Shown here: positions 7,925 through 14,640 of the stretch, one piece after another | Numbering within the stretch: position 1 is the stretch's first letter | Layout of the letters: each line of letters starts with the position of its first letter | From: DATDCV01 sp036524155 | Lineage (GTDB): Bacteria; Verrucomicrobiota; Verrucomicrobiia; Limisphaerales; UBA8199 | Length of the DNA: 33,660 nucleotides | Reading direction: 5' to 3' | Assembly (NCBI GenBank): GCA_036524155.1 | Contig: DATDCV010000327.1 | Coordinates: 1-33,660 of the forward strand | The notes under the pieces: generated by a model | The model's database searches: none | Seen by the model: only the letters and a program-made list of their open reading frames with translations | What the model was told of the DNA's origin: nothing | Made by a program: the position numbers and the translations under genes

Positions 7925-7945
7925 ATACTTTGTGATACAAAGTAT
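7925..7945 (+). promoter_or_regulatory. CTTTG-N5-CAAAG palindrome upstream of ispH (candidate operator B)
   Basis: Perfect inverted repeat with 9-bp arms, ATACTTTGT (7925-7933) and ACAAAGTAT (7937-7945), separated by GAT. The core CTTTG-N5-CAAAG matches operator A at 6934-6948 in sequence and spacing. It lies 37 bp after the regulator stop and 27 bp before the ispH ATG, where a promoter for ispH would be expected. I infer that the regulator may act on ispH; alternatively the hairpin could end the upstream transcript, although no T-run follows. Confidence 0.6.
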
Positions 7946-7972
7946 ACCGCGGCATGAATTGATTATCGTTGT

Positions 7973-8878
7973 ATGAGAATCCTTCGAGCAGAACACTTGG
8001 GAATGTGTTTCGGCGTGCGCGACGCCATCGCGCTGGCGCTGAAAAAGTCCGAGCGCGGCCCGCTGACCATTCTGGGCGACCTGGTCCACAACGAGGTGGT
8101 GCTGGCTGCGTTGCGAGCCCGGGGCATCCGGATCGCCCAGGAGCCGGGGGCTGTCGGTACCCACGAAGTAATGATTACCGCGCACGGGGCTTCGGAAACG
8201 AGCATTGGCCGCGTCCGCGGGATCGGCCATCACGTGGTCGAAGCCACCTGTCCCCTGGTGCGAGTCGCGCACCGCGCAGTGCTGCAGTTGGCGCGGGACG
8301 GGTTTCACCCGGTGATCATCGGCAAGCGCGACCATGTCGAGGTGCGGGGCCTGACCGGGGATTTGGTGAGTTTCGATGTGGTGCTGACGGAGGCGGAGGT
8401 GTTCGAGCTCAAAGAACACCCGTGTTTTGGCGTCGCAGCGCAAACTACGCAACCCATCGATCGGGTGCAGTACTTGGTTGGCCTGATTCGCTGGCGGTTC
8501 CCGAATTCCGAGGTGCGGTTCGTGGACACGGTTTGCCGGCCCACCAAGCAAAGGCAACAGGCGGCGATCGAATTGGCCCGGCAATCAGACGTCGTGTTGG
8601 TCATCGGCGGCGCGCACAGCAACAACACCCATGAATTGGTCAAGACGTGCGGCCGGCACTGCGAACACGTGTATCATGTGCAGACGGTGGACGATCTCCG
8701 CGCGGAATGGTTTGCCGGGGCGTGTAGCGTGGGCGTGACCGCGGGAACCTCGACACCGGATGCAGTGGTAAACGCCGTCGAGGAGTGGTTGGGACGCTAT
8801 GCGGCCAACTCTCCGGCTCCGACCGCGCCGCCAGTGGACGGCCAGTTGCACCCGGTTGGGGAGTGTGGAACAGCTTAA
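7973..8878 (+). CDS. ispH: 4-hydroxy-3-methylbut-2-enyl diphosphate reductase
   Basis: 301 aa, normal length. IspH (LytB) is the last enzyme of the MEP pathway, reducing HMBPP to IPP and DMAPP with a [4Fe-4S] cluster. The three cluster cysteines are C12 (LGMCFGV), C93 (EATCPLV) and C188 (DTVCRPTKQRQ). Other family landmarks are H39 (GDLVHNEVV), the HGASE motif, and H121/E123 in GKRDHVEVRG, where E123 would be the proton-relay glutamate. GGAHSNNTHEL and TAGTSTPD complete the substrate pocket. The last about 25 residues (Pro/Ala rich) extend beyond the conserved core. A candidate operator lies just upstream. Function secure. Confidence 0.96.
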   Translation: MRILRAEHLGMCFGVRDAIALALKKSERGPLTILGDLVHNEVVLAALRARGIRIAQEPGAVGTHEVMITAHGASETSIGRVRGIGHHVVEATCPLVRVAHRAVLQLARDGFHPVIIGKRDHVEVRGLTGDLVSFDVVLTEAEVFELKEHPCFGVAAQTTQPIDRVQYLVGLIRWRFPNSEVRFVDTVCRPTKQRQQAAIELARQSDVVLVIGGAHSNNTHELVKTCGRHCEHVYHVQTVDDLRAEWFAGACSVGVTAGTSTPDAVVNAVEEWLGRYAANSPAPTAPPVDGQLHPVGECGTA

Positions 8879-8936
8879 AAGCTCATTTTGGGATTCCTGA
8901 GATCGCTGTTGGCGGGATGAAACCTGGAAAGCGAAC

Positions 8937-9659
8937 ATGAAGCGTAAAAATCGCTGGTTGGTCGTGGTGCTGTACGCGGTGGCGATGGCCTGGGTCGAGT
9001 CGGCAGTGGTGTATTACCTGCGCACCATGGTAGACCGCATTGAGCCCTATCAGGCTACGCCACTGCCGCTCATCGGCCGGTTGGGCCCGGTGGAGCTGGC
9101 GCGGGAACTGGCGACGCTGGTGATGTTGCTGACGGTCGGCATTTTGGCCGGGCGCAATTGGCGGGAACGTTTTGGATACACGGCGATCGCCTTCGGTGTT
9201 TGGGACATCTTCTATTACGTCTTTCTGAAGGCGATGTGCGACTGGCCTGATTCGCTGCTGGATTGGGACATTCTGTTCCTGCTGCCTTTGCCCTGGTGGG
9301 GCCCGGTTATCGCGCCGGTCTCAATTGCCTTTCTCATGGTCATCTGGGGCACGCTGGCCACCCAGGGAGAGGCGCCGAGGGATATCGCGCCGTGTTCCTG
9401 GAGGGCGGGCGCGCTGTGCGGCGTCGGCATGGCGCTCGCGCTTTACGCCTTCATGGCGGACGCTTTACGAGTGGCCGGCGAAGGCACGGAGGCTTTGCGA
9501 AAACTGCTGCCCGTCAGTTTCAACTGGCTACTGTTTGGCGCAGCCCTGGTCTTGATGGCGGTTCCCGTAGCGCAAATGTGCGGCGCGCGCTGGCTCGCGC
9601 GCGCCAGCCGGCGGGTTGCAGCCCCGCCAGGACAGGGTAATTTGAACGTTCAACGGTGA
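8937..9659 (+). CDS. Polytopic membrane protein, unknown function
   Basis: 240 aa with about six transmembrane spans: residues 7-27 (WLVVVLYAVAMAWVESAVVYY), a span near ELATLVMLLTVGILAG, one at YTAIAFGVWDIFYYVFL, one at WWGPVIAPVSIAFLMVIWG, one at GALCGVGMALALYAFMA, and a last at FNWLLFGAALVLMAVPVA. No catalytic motif is recognised. GGAAAG precedes the ATG at a plausible distance. It lies 58 bp after ispH and 32 bp before the DUF1361 gene on the same strand, so the three may form one transcript. The ORF appears genuine because the hydrophobic pattern is regular over its full length. Confidence 0.75.
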   Translation: MKRKNRWLVVVLYAVAMAWVESAVVYYLRTMVDRIEPYQATPLPLIGRLGPVELARELATLVMLLTVGILAGRNWRERFGYTAIAFGVWDIFYYVFLKAMCDWPDSLLDWDILFLLPLPWWGPVIAPVSIAFLMVIWGTLATQGEAPRDIAPCSWRAGALCGVGMALALYAFMADALRVAGEGTEALRKLLPVSFNWLLFGAALVLMAVPVAQMCGARWLARASRRVAAPPGQGNLNVQR

Positions 9660-9691
9660 TTCTGGGCCGAAGGTGATCGGTGGAGGAGTTG

Positions 9692-10423
9692 ATGAGAATG
9701 CTGAGAATAATGTGGAGAAAGGAAACGGCCGTGCCGATGCTGGCGGTGATTTTCGCCTCAGGTGTCAGCGTCGCGCTGGTGCTGGCGCGCATGGTCTGGA
9801 CCGGGCACACGCGCCAGCACGGGTTTTTGATCTGGAACCTGTTCCTGGCGTGGCTGCCGCTGGTTTTCGCGCTTCTGGCGGCGCACGAGTACCGCGCTAA
9901 TGCGGGCGCCACCTGGAAGTTCCGTGGCCTGGCCGCGGCGTGGTTGCTCTTTTTCCCTAACGCCCCCTACATTTTTACGGACCTGGTGCACCTCACGGCG
10001 CGGTTCCAAGGCCAGTTTTGGGTGGACCTCGTGCTGATTTTGATCTGCGCGCTGACGGGCCTGGTGCTCGGGTTCCTTTCGTTGTTCCTGATGCAGGGAA
10101 TCGTATCCCGGATGTTTGGCCGAGCCGCCAGTTGGCTATTTGTGGGAATAGTTGCCGGCCTGAGTGGATTCGGCATCTACCTCGGGCGCTTCCTGCGGTT
10201 CAACAGTTGGGACATCATCTACCAACCAGTCATGCTCTGGCGCGGCATCGGCAACTGGGCGGCGGACCCGCTGGCCCATACTACTTCTTACGCATTCCCG
10301 ATTCTCTTCGCGATGTTCCTGTTTATCACCTACCTGATGCTCTATGCGTTGACGCACTTGAATGGCGCCCACACGCTGCTCCCGCACGACGAAGGTGGTA
10401 CAAACCAGGGCGCTCCCCTCTGA
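9692..10423 (+). CDS. DUF1361 integral membrane protein
   Basis: 243 aa with about six to seven hydrophobic helices. Landmarks of DUF1361 are present: FFPNAPYIFTDLVHL after the third helix, a long GLVLGFLSLFLMQGIV segment, and GIYLGRFLRFNSWDI. The molecular role of DUF1361 proteins is unknown. I place the start at the ATG at 9692 because GGAGG at 9682-9686 lies five bases upstream; ATG 9698 and GTG 9680 are alternatives. The upstream membrane gene ends 32 bp earlier on the same strand. Confidence 0.85.
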   Translation: MRMLRIMWRKETAVPMLAVIFASGVSVALVLARMVWTGHTRQHGFLIWNLFLAWLPLVFALLAAHEYRANAGATWKFRGLAAAWLLFFPNAPYIFTDLVHLTARFQGQFWVDLVLILICALTGLVLGFLSLFLMQGIVSRMFGRAASWLFVGIVAGLSGFGIYLGRFLRFNSWDIIYQPVMLWRGIGNWAADPLAHTTSYAFPILFAMFLFITYLMLYALTHLNGAHTLLPHDEGGTNQGAPL

Positions 10424-10579
10424 CGCCAGGTCCCCAACTCCCGAACAACACGCGATCGGAAGCCGGTTTGACTCGTCTGGCCCCTTTCAACCTGCCCAAC
10501 GGGGCCGACATCGCGCTTGCAAGTAATTTATTAACAATAATGTACATACTATTGCGAGCACCCATCGGGACCCCGCCGC

Positions 10580-10607
10580 TTGACACGATCCCGTTCACAC
10601 CTATAGT
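10580..10607 (+). promoter_or_regulatory. Sigma70-type promoter of kamA
   Basis: Perfect -35 TTGACA (10580-10585) and near-consensus -10 TATAGT (10602-10607) with a 16-bp spacer, giving a predicted start near 10614. An AAGG ribosome-binding site (10625-10628) precedes the kamA ATG by six bases. The stretch just upstream (10520-10555) is unusually AT-rich for this window and could act as an UP-like element. It is the clearest promoter in the window. Confidence 0.75.
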
Positions 10608-10634
10608 GCGCTAGCTAACTTTTTAAGGCAGACA

Positions 10635-11867
10635 ATGCAAAATGACTCACCTGCGGGGAACGGCGACGAGCCGCCATCGTATCGCGCGCTCAAGGAATTT
10701 CATGCAGCCGGAAAGGGGTTTTGGAGGAATGTTTCGGACCAGGACTGGAACGACTGGTATTGGCAGCTAAAACACCGTATCTCGAGCCTCGAGCAGTTGG
10801 AGCGCTTGATGCCGACGCTGACGCCGGAAGAACGTGCGGGCACCGCCCTGGCCAATCACAAACTGGCGCTCGCCATCACGCCGTACTTTTTCAACCTCAT
10901 CGATCCGGCGGACGAGTACTGCCCGATTCGCTGGCAGGTCATACCGCGCATCGAAGAGACGCATACGGCGTCCTGGGAGCTGAGCGATCCCTGCGGCGAA
11001 GACTCTCACTCGCCAGTGCCGGGGCTGGTGCATCGGTACCCGGACCGCGTGTTGTTCCTGGTAACGGACAGATGCGCCTCTTACTGCCGCTATTGCACAC
11101 GCTCCCGGTTGGTCAGTAACGCCTCGGGCTACGATTTTCATCCCGAATTCGACCGGCAAATCGAGTACATCCGCACCCATCCCGAGGTCCGGGACGTGCT
11201 GTTGAGTGGCGGCGACCCGCTGCTGTTCAGCGATGAGAAACTGGATTATCTGCTGGGCCGCCTCCGGGCGATTCCCCACGTCGAGTTCCTGCGGATCGGC
11301 ACGCGGATTCCCGTATTTCTGCCGCAACGCATCACGCCCGAACTTTGCGCGCGGCTCAGAAAACATCATCCGCTGTTCATCAGCATCCACTCGAATCATC
11401 CGCGCGAGCTGACGACGGAGGTGCGGCAGGCCCTGGAACGGCTGGCGGATGCCGGCATCCCCCTGGGCAACCAGTCCGTCCTGCTCCGCCATGTGAACGA
11501 CGATCCGGCCGTCATGAAAGCCCACGTGCAGAAGCTGCTGATGTGCCGGGTGAAGCCGTACTACATTTATCAGTGTGACCTGATTGCCGGCTCGGCCCAT
11601 CTGCGCGCCAGCGTGCGGAGCGGCCTCAAAATCATGGAAGGGCTTCGGGGCCACACCTCTGGCTACGCCGTGCCGCAGTATGTGATCGATGCACCGGGCG
11701 GCGGCGGCAAGGTGCCCGTAAACCCCGAGTACGTCCTGAGCCGCAACGCCGACCGCGTCGTGATCCGCAATTACGAAGGCAAGATCTTCGAATACCCGGA
11801 AGCCGCCGACGGCACGCCGCTAGGTGCGCCTCCTCGTCATATCGAGGAGCCGGAGTTGGTGGGATAA
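10635..11867 (+). CDS. kamA: Lysine 2,3-aminomutase (radical SAM, PLP-dependent)
   Basis: 410 aa. KamA interconverts L-lysine and L-beta-lysine in the cytoplasm using SAM, a [4Fe-4S] cluster and PLP. The cluster motif CASYCRYC supplies C147, C151 and C154. The PLP lysine is K359 in DAPGGGGKVP. D315 (YQCDLIAG) and D352 (IDAPGG) occupy the spacing of the two aspartates that bind the substrate side-chain amine in clostridial enzyme (37 residues apart), which favours lysine over glutamate 2,3-aminomutase or EpmB. The product may feed lysine degradation or beta-lysine osmolyte synthesis, but no ablB-like acetyltransferase or lysine-fermentation gene is adjacent. A strong promoter lies just upstream, suggesting expression as a single-gene unit. 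Confidence 0.93.
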   Translation: MQNDSPAGNGDEPPSYRALKEFHAAGKGFWRNVSDQDWNDWYWQLKHRISSLEQLERLMPTLTPEERAGTALANHKLALAITPYFFNLIDPADEYCPIRWQVIPRIEETHTASWELSDPCGEDSHSPVPGLVHRYPDRVLFLVTDRCASYCRYCTRSRLVSNASGYDFHPEFDRQIEYIRTHPEVRDVLLSGGDPLLFSDEKLDYLLGRLRAIPHVEFLRIGTRIPVFLPQRITPELCARLRKHHPLFISIHSNHPRELTTEVRQALERLADAGIPLGNQSVLLRHVNDDPAVMKAHVQKLLMCRVKPYYIYQCDLIAGSAHLRASVRSGLKIMEGLRGHTSGYAVPQYVIDAPGGGGKVPVNPEYVLSRNADRVVIRNYEGKIFEYPEAADGTPLGAPPRHIEEPELVG

Positions 11868-11893
11868 GCGCCTGCCGGTGGAAGTTGTCGATT

Positions 11894-11935
11894 ACAGGTT
11901 ACAGGTTTCAAGTTGCAGGTTTCAGGTTGCAGGTT
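11894..11935 (+). repeat. Heptanucleotide tandem repeat (NCAGGTT x 6)
   Basis: Six back-to-back 7-bp units: ACAGGTT, ACAGGTT, TCAAGTT, GCAGGTT, TCAGGTT, GCAGGTT. Only the first base of the unit varies, apart from one A-for-G change in unit three. It lies between the convergent ends of kamA (11867) and the rodZ-like gene (11992), so it interrupts no gene. It is likely one copy of a dispersed simple repeat. Confidence 0.9.
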
Positions 11936-11991
11936 CGCGTTCCCGCGGAATTGCGTCTCCAAACGGTTTCTTGGTCCTTACGCATCCTGGC

Positions 11992-12498
11992 TCAGCGCTT
12001 GCCGGGCGATGTCGGGAGCGGCAGCGTTTCGCCTGCGGTCTTCCCTTTCTGCTGGTACATGGCCGGCTTGACGCCCTTGAGTGGGTCCGACTTCCGGTAA
12101 TGTTTCCATGCGGCCACGCCGAGGAATGCGGCGCCGAATACCGCCAACCCCGCGAGCAATATGCCGGTTCTCCGCCAATCGAGGCGGGAGAGCAGCAGCA
12201 TCAGCGCGTCCAGCACTCCGCCCGAGCGGTCGGAGAGCGGTGGCGGCTCCGAGAACTTCTTGCTCTGGCTGAGTTCGGCGTCCAGCGCCGCCATCACCTG
12301 GGGCACGTCCAGCTTCAACAACGTCGAGTAGCTGCGGACGAACCCGCGGATGTACACCGGCGCGGAGAACACGCCGTAGTTGCCTTCCTCGAGCGCGCGC
12401 AGATGGTCGGTGCGGATCTTGGTGATTTCCGCGACCTGCTGCACGGTGAGGTGTCTGGCTTCCCGTGCTTGAGATAGTTGCTCGGCGACTGACGACAT
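11992..12498 (-). CDS. RodZ-like HTH (HTH_25) single-pass membrane protein
   Basis: 168 aa. Residues about 4-70 form a Cro/C1-type helix-turn-helix of the HTH_25 kind, with the RodZ/YfgA signature YIRGFVRSYSTLLKLD (about 49-64). A basic juxtamembrane segment (LDWRRTG) is followed by one transmembrane helix (ILLAGLAVFGAAFLGVAAW, about 113-131). The remaining tail is only about 35 residues, basic and low complexity, so the periplasmic beta domain of enterobacterial RodZ is missing; short versions occur in other phyla. RodZ links MreB filaments to the cell-wall elongation machinery. No mre genes are visible here, so the role is inferred from architecture. Convergent with kamA. Confidence 0.82.
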   Translation of the reverse strand: MSSVAEQLSQAREARHLTVQQVAEITKIRTDHLRALEEGNYGVFSAPVYIRGFVRSYSTLLKLDVPQVMAALDAELSQSKKFSEPPPLSDRSGGVLDALMLLLSRLDWRRTGILLAGLAVFGAAFLGVAAWKHYRKSDPLKGVKPAMYQQKGKTAGETLPLPTSPGKR

Positions 12499-12686
12499 GT
12501 TGCCGCCTGTTGTAATGGTTCATCCCGATTTACCGCAAGATGAAACGGGTTTCGAAACGGGAAGGCGGGGGAACCTACCACGGCCGATGCCCCAGCACCA
12601 AAGGTGCGGCAACTCACCAGTCCGGGGCAAGCGAGTTCGCGAGCGTCGCCCTGGGGGAACCTTGCAGCGCAAGCGCTCGGAGGTTT

Positions 12687-12706
12687 CCCTCTCCTCGGGG
12701 AGAGGG
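12687..12706 (+). repeat. CCCTCTCC/GGAGAGGG hairpin, likely dispersed intergenic repeat
   Basis: Perfect 8-bp arms around TCGG, followed by GGTAGCGGTGAGGGGG. This resembles the widespread bacterial intergenic repeat in which a CCCTCTCC hairpin is joined to a GGTGAGGG tail. A second small palindrome, AGCGC AA GCGCT (12666-12677), lies just upstream. Identification as a repeat family is inferred from memory of similar sequences. Confidence 0.5.
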
Positions 12707-12755
12707 GTAGCGGTGAGGGGGAACTTCTTGACCTCGTTCATGGGGAGGGTGCGAC

Positions 12756-12965
12756 ACTGAAGAGCTGAGTCGCCTGGGGTGGACGACGCAGGATATCGTA
12801 GTCCGGCACAAGAGTCACCCGGACAAGCTGGCGAACGCAGCCCGCCTGAGGAAGGAGACGACGCTTTCGGTCAGGAGCATTGACGGGCTCTTGCTTTTGG
12901 GCACAGCCAGCAGCGCCAGGGTTCGGTTGCGGGAACTGGCCAAAACAATGGGCAGTCGACCTTGA
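12756..12965 (+). pseudogene. C-terminal remnant of a REP-associated (RAYT/Y1) transposase
   Basis: In the frame ending at the TGA at 12963-12965 the sequence reads EELSRLGW, then HKSHPDKLANAARLRKETT, then LLLLGTASSARVRLREL. This matches the C-terminal region of verrucomicrobial REP-associated tyrosine transposases, which typically reads EELRRLGW, then K-x-ALAARLRRETT, then a helix with LGT. The catalytic Y1 domain (HUH motif and Tyr) is absent upstream, so only about 70 codons survive and no start codon is present. Clearly dead. The family assignment relies on recognised motifs, not a search. Confidence 0.65.
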
Positions 12966-13040
12966 AATCCGCTTCTGATAAAACGATGGTCGATTGTCGG
13001 ATTTGTGATTTTTGCGGGTCTTTACTGGTGAGAAGATGTG

Positions 13041-14441
13041 ATGGACAGCCAGGTCCTACTTAAGGATTACGTCGAAAAGGGTTCGGAACTCGCCTTTCGT
13101 GAACTGGTCGCTCGCTACACCGACCTGGTCTATTCGACCGCCAGGCGGCTCACAGGCGGGGAAACCCAGCTCGCCGAAGACGTGGCACAGACGGTGTTTA
13201 TCGATCTGGCCAGAACCGCGCGGACCCTTTCGAGCCAGGTGATGCTGGGCGGGTGGCTGCATCGGCATACGTGTTTTGTGGCCCAGAACGCCATCAGGAC
13301 TGAGCGCCGCCGCCAACTGAGGGAAAGGCGAGCCGCTGAAATGGAAAGCCTCAATAACAGTTCGAAGACCGAGTTTGAAGAGGTGGCCGGTCTGATCGAT
13401 CAAGCGATCAATCAACTGCAGGAGGAGGACCGCACGGCCATCCTGCTCAGGTTTTTCGAAGAACGCGATTTTCGTGTGATCGGGCAGGCGCTGGGGACGA
13501 CTGACGATACCGCGCAGAAGCGGGTTAGCCGTGCGTTGGAGAAACTGCATGCGGCTCTTGGGCATCCGGGCATCACCACGCTGTCAGCGGCCGCTCTGGG
13601 CGCGGCGCTTTCGGCGGAGGCGGTCACGGCAGCGCCCGCCGGGCTTGCGGCGAGCCTGGCCGGCACCGCGCTTGCCGCCGGGGCGGCCGGCACGGCCACT
13701 TCACTATCTCTCCTCAAACTTGCGTTTATGAGCAAAGTCAAAGCTGGAATTCTTGGGGCTGTCATCCTGGGCGGCGTTGCCGCTCCGCTGGTGGTTCACC
13801 ATCATGCTGAGCTGAAATTGCGCGCGAAAGATGAGCAGCTGCGGCAGGCAAGCGACCAACTCACACAAGCAGCGGCGGAGAACGAGCGCCTCTCCAATCT
13901 ACTGGTCAAAAGCAGCAGCGACGTGCCGCAGTCTGAACTCAACGACCTGCTCAGACTGCGTGGGGAGGTTGGCAGCCTCAGAAGACAACTGGCTGAGGCA
14001 CGAAGAAGCTCGCAGAAAAACGCAACTCCACCTGCTGCGCAGCCGCGGGATGAGACGGAGGGCCAACAGAAGGAACTGGCCATGGCCAGACTGGATTTCC
14101 CGAAATATTGGATGCTGGCGTTCACGTTATACGCTGCTCAGAACCAGGCACAGTGCCCGACCAATTTTGATCAGGCAGCGGCATTTCTTCCGCCGGAATT
14201 CACAAACAGGCCGGGGGTAGTGCAGGAGCAGTTTGAAATCGTTTACCAGGGTGCATTCAACACCATCACGAATCCCCAAAGTATTATTGTCATTCGGGAA
14301 AAGGAGGCCGTGCAAGGATCAGACGGCGCCTGGCACCGCGCTTACGGCTTTGCGGATGGCCACTCCGAACTCCACCGGGCGGATAATGGGGATTTCGGAC
14401 CCTGGGAAGCGCAGCACATGCTCGCTCCCATAAGGCAGTAG
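13041..14441 (+). CDS. ECF sigma factor fused to a transmembrane and extracytoplasmic region
   Basis: 466 aa from the ATG at 13041 (a GTG lies directly before it). Residues 14-85 are sigma region 2 (FRELVARYTDLVYSTARRLTG, then EDVAQTVFIDLAR) and about 118-172 are region 4 (LQEEDRTAILLRFFEERDFRVIGQALGTT). After an Ala-rich linker comes one hydrophobic span (about 233-253), then a coiled coil with heptads (about 255-325), then a C-terminal domain (345-466) ending in a FADGHSEL element reminiscent of prepilin-like verrucomicrobial proteins. Topology predicts a membrane-tethered sigma factor with an outside sensory part. Soluble ECF factors are about 200 aa, so the extension more than doubles it. 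No separate anti-sigma gene is adjacent, so control may be intramolecular, perhaps by proteolysis. Confidence 0.88.
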   Translation: MDSQVLLKDYVEKGSELAFRELVARYTDLVYSTARRLTGGETQLAEDVAQTVFIDLARTARTLSSQVMLGGWLHRHTCFVAQNAIRTERRRQLRERRAAEMESLNNSSKTEFEEVAGLIDQAINQLQEEDRTAILLRFFEERDFRVIGQALGTTDDTAQKRVSRALEKLHAALGHPGITTLSAAALGAALSAEAVTAAPAGLAASLAGTALAAGAAGTATSLSLLKLAFMSKVKAGILGAVILGGVAAPLVVHHHAELKLRAKDEQLRQASDQLTQAAAENERLSNLLVKSSSDVPQSELNDLLRLRGEVGSLRRQLAEARRSSQKNATPPAAQPRDETEGQQKELAMARLDFPKYWMLAFTLYAAQNQAQCPTNFDQAAAFLPPEFTNRPGVVQEQFEIVYQGAFNTITNPQSIIVIREKEAVQGSDGAWHRAYGFADGHSELHRADNGDFGPWEAQHMLAPIRQ

Positions 14442-14510
14442 GGGGGTCAGACGTAGAAAGCTCCGCGATTCACCGTTGACTTTAAAGCCGGCCCGGCGGA
14501 ACACTGGACC

Positions 14511-14640
14511 ATGCCACGGAAGACGCGGGTTGGATTTGCCGGCGCCGTTTTTCACGTTATGGGCTGTGGCGATCAGCGCGAGGATATTCCGGGACGATTT
14601 GGACCGGCAGGACTTCACCCGTTGGTATATGGCCGCCCCA
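14511..14640 (+). pseudogene. N-terminal remnant of a REP-associated (RAYT/Y1) transposase, frameshifted
   Basis: From the ATG at 14511 the frame reads MPRKTRVGFAGAVFHVM, then GDQREDI, the start of a Y1/REP-associated transposase (typical form MPRxxRxxFxGAxYHVMxRGDRREDIF). Near 14586 the homology jumps to the next frame, which continues IFRDDLDRQDFTR before losing similarity. So the copy carries a frameshift, has only about 45 recognisable residues, and lacks the catalytic HUH and Tyr motifs. It ends at the 3' end of the convergent ECF sigma gene. Motif-based call. Confidence 0.7.

Larger units (their letters stand above)
12499..13040. other. 542-bp gene-poor region with palindromes and a transposase remnant
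   Basis: No intact gene is supported here. It holds a cluster of short inverted repeats: GCACC/GGTGC at 12595-12607, AGCGC/GCGCT at 12666-12677, and CCCTCTCC/GGAGAGGG at 12687-12706. These are followed by the C-terminal remnant of a REP-associated transposase (12756-12965, separate entry). The remaining about 75 bp before the ECF sigma gene must contain its promoter, but I see no consensus boxes. Confidence 0.6.

Noticed and set aside
10635..11867. EpmB (translation factor P lysylation) or glutamate 2,3-aminomutase
   Set aside because: Both lysine-binding aspartates (D315, D352) are present at clostridial KamA spacing, and the extended C-terminus fits KamA.
11894..11935. Heptad repeat as a CRISPR array
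   Set aside because: Units are 7 bp with no spacers; no cas genes are present.
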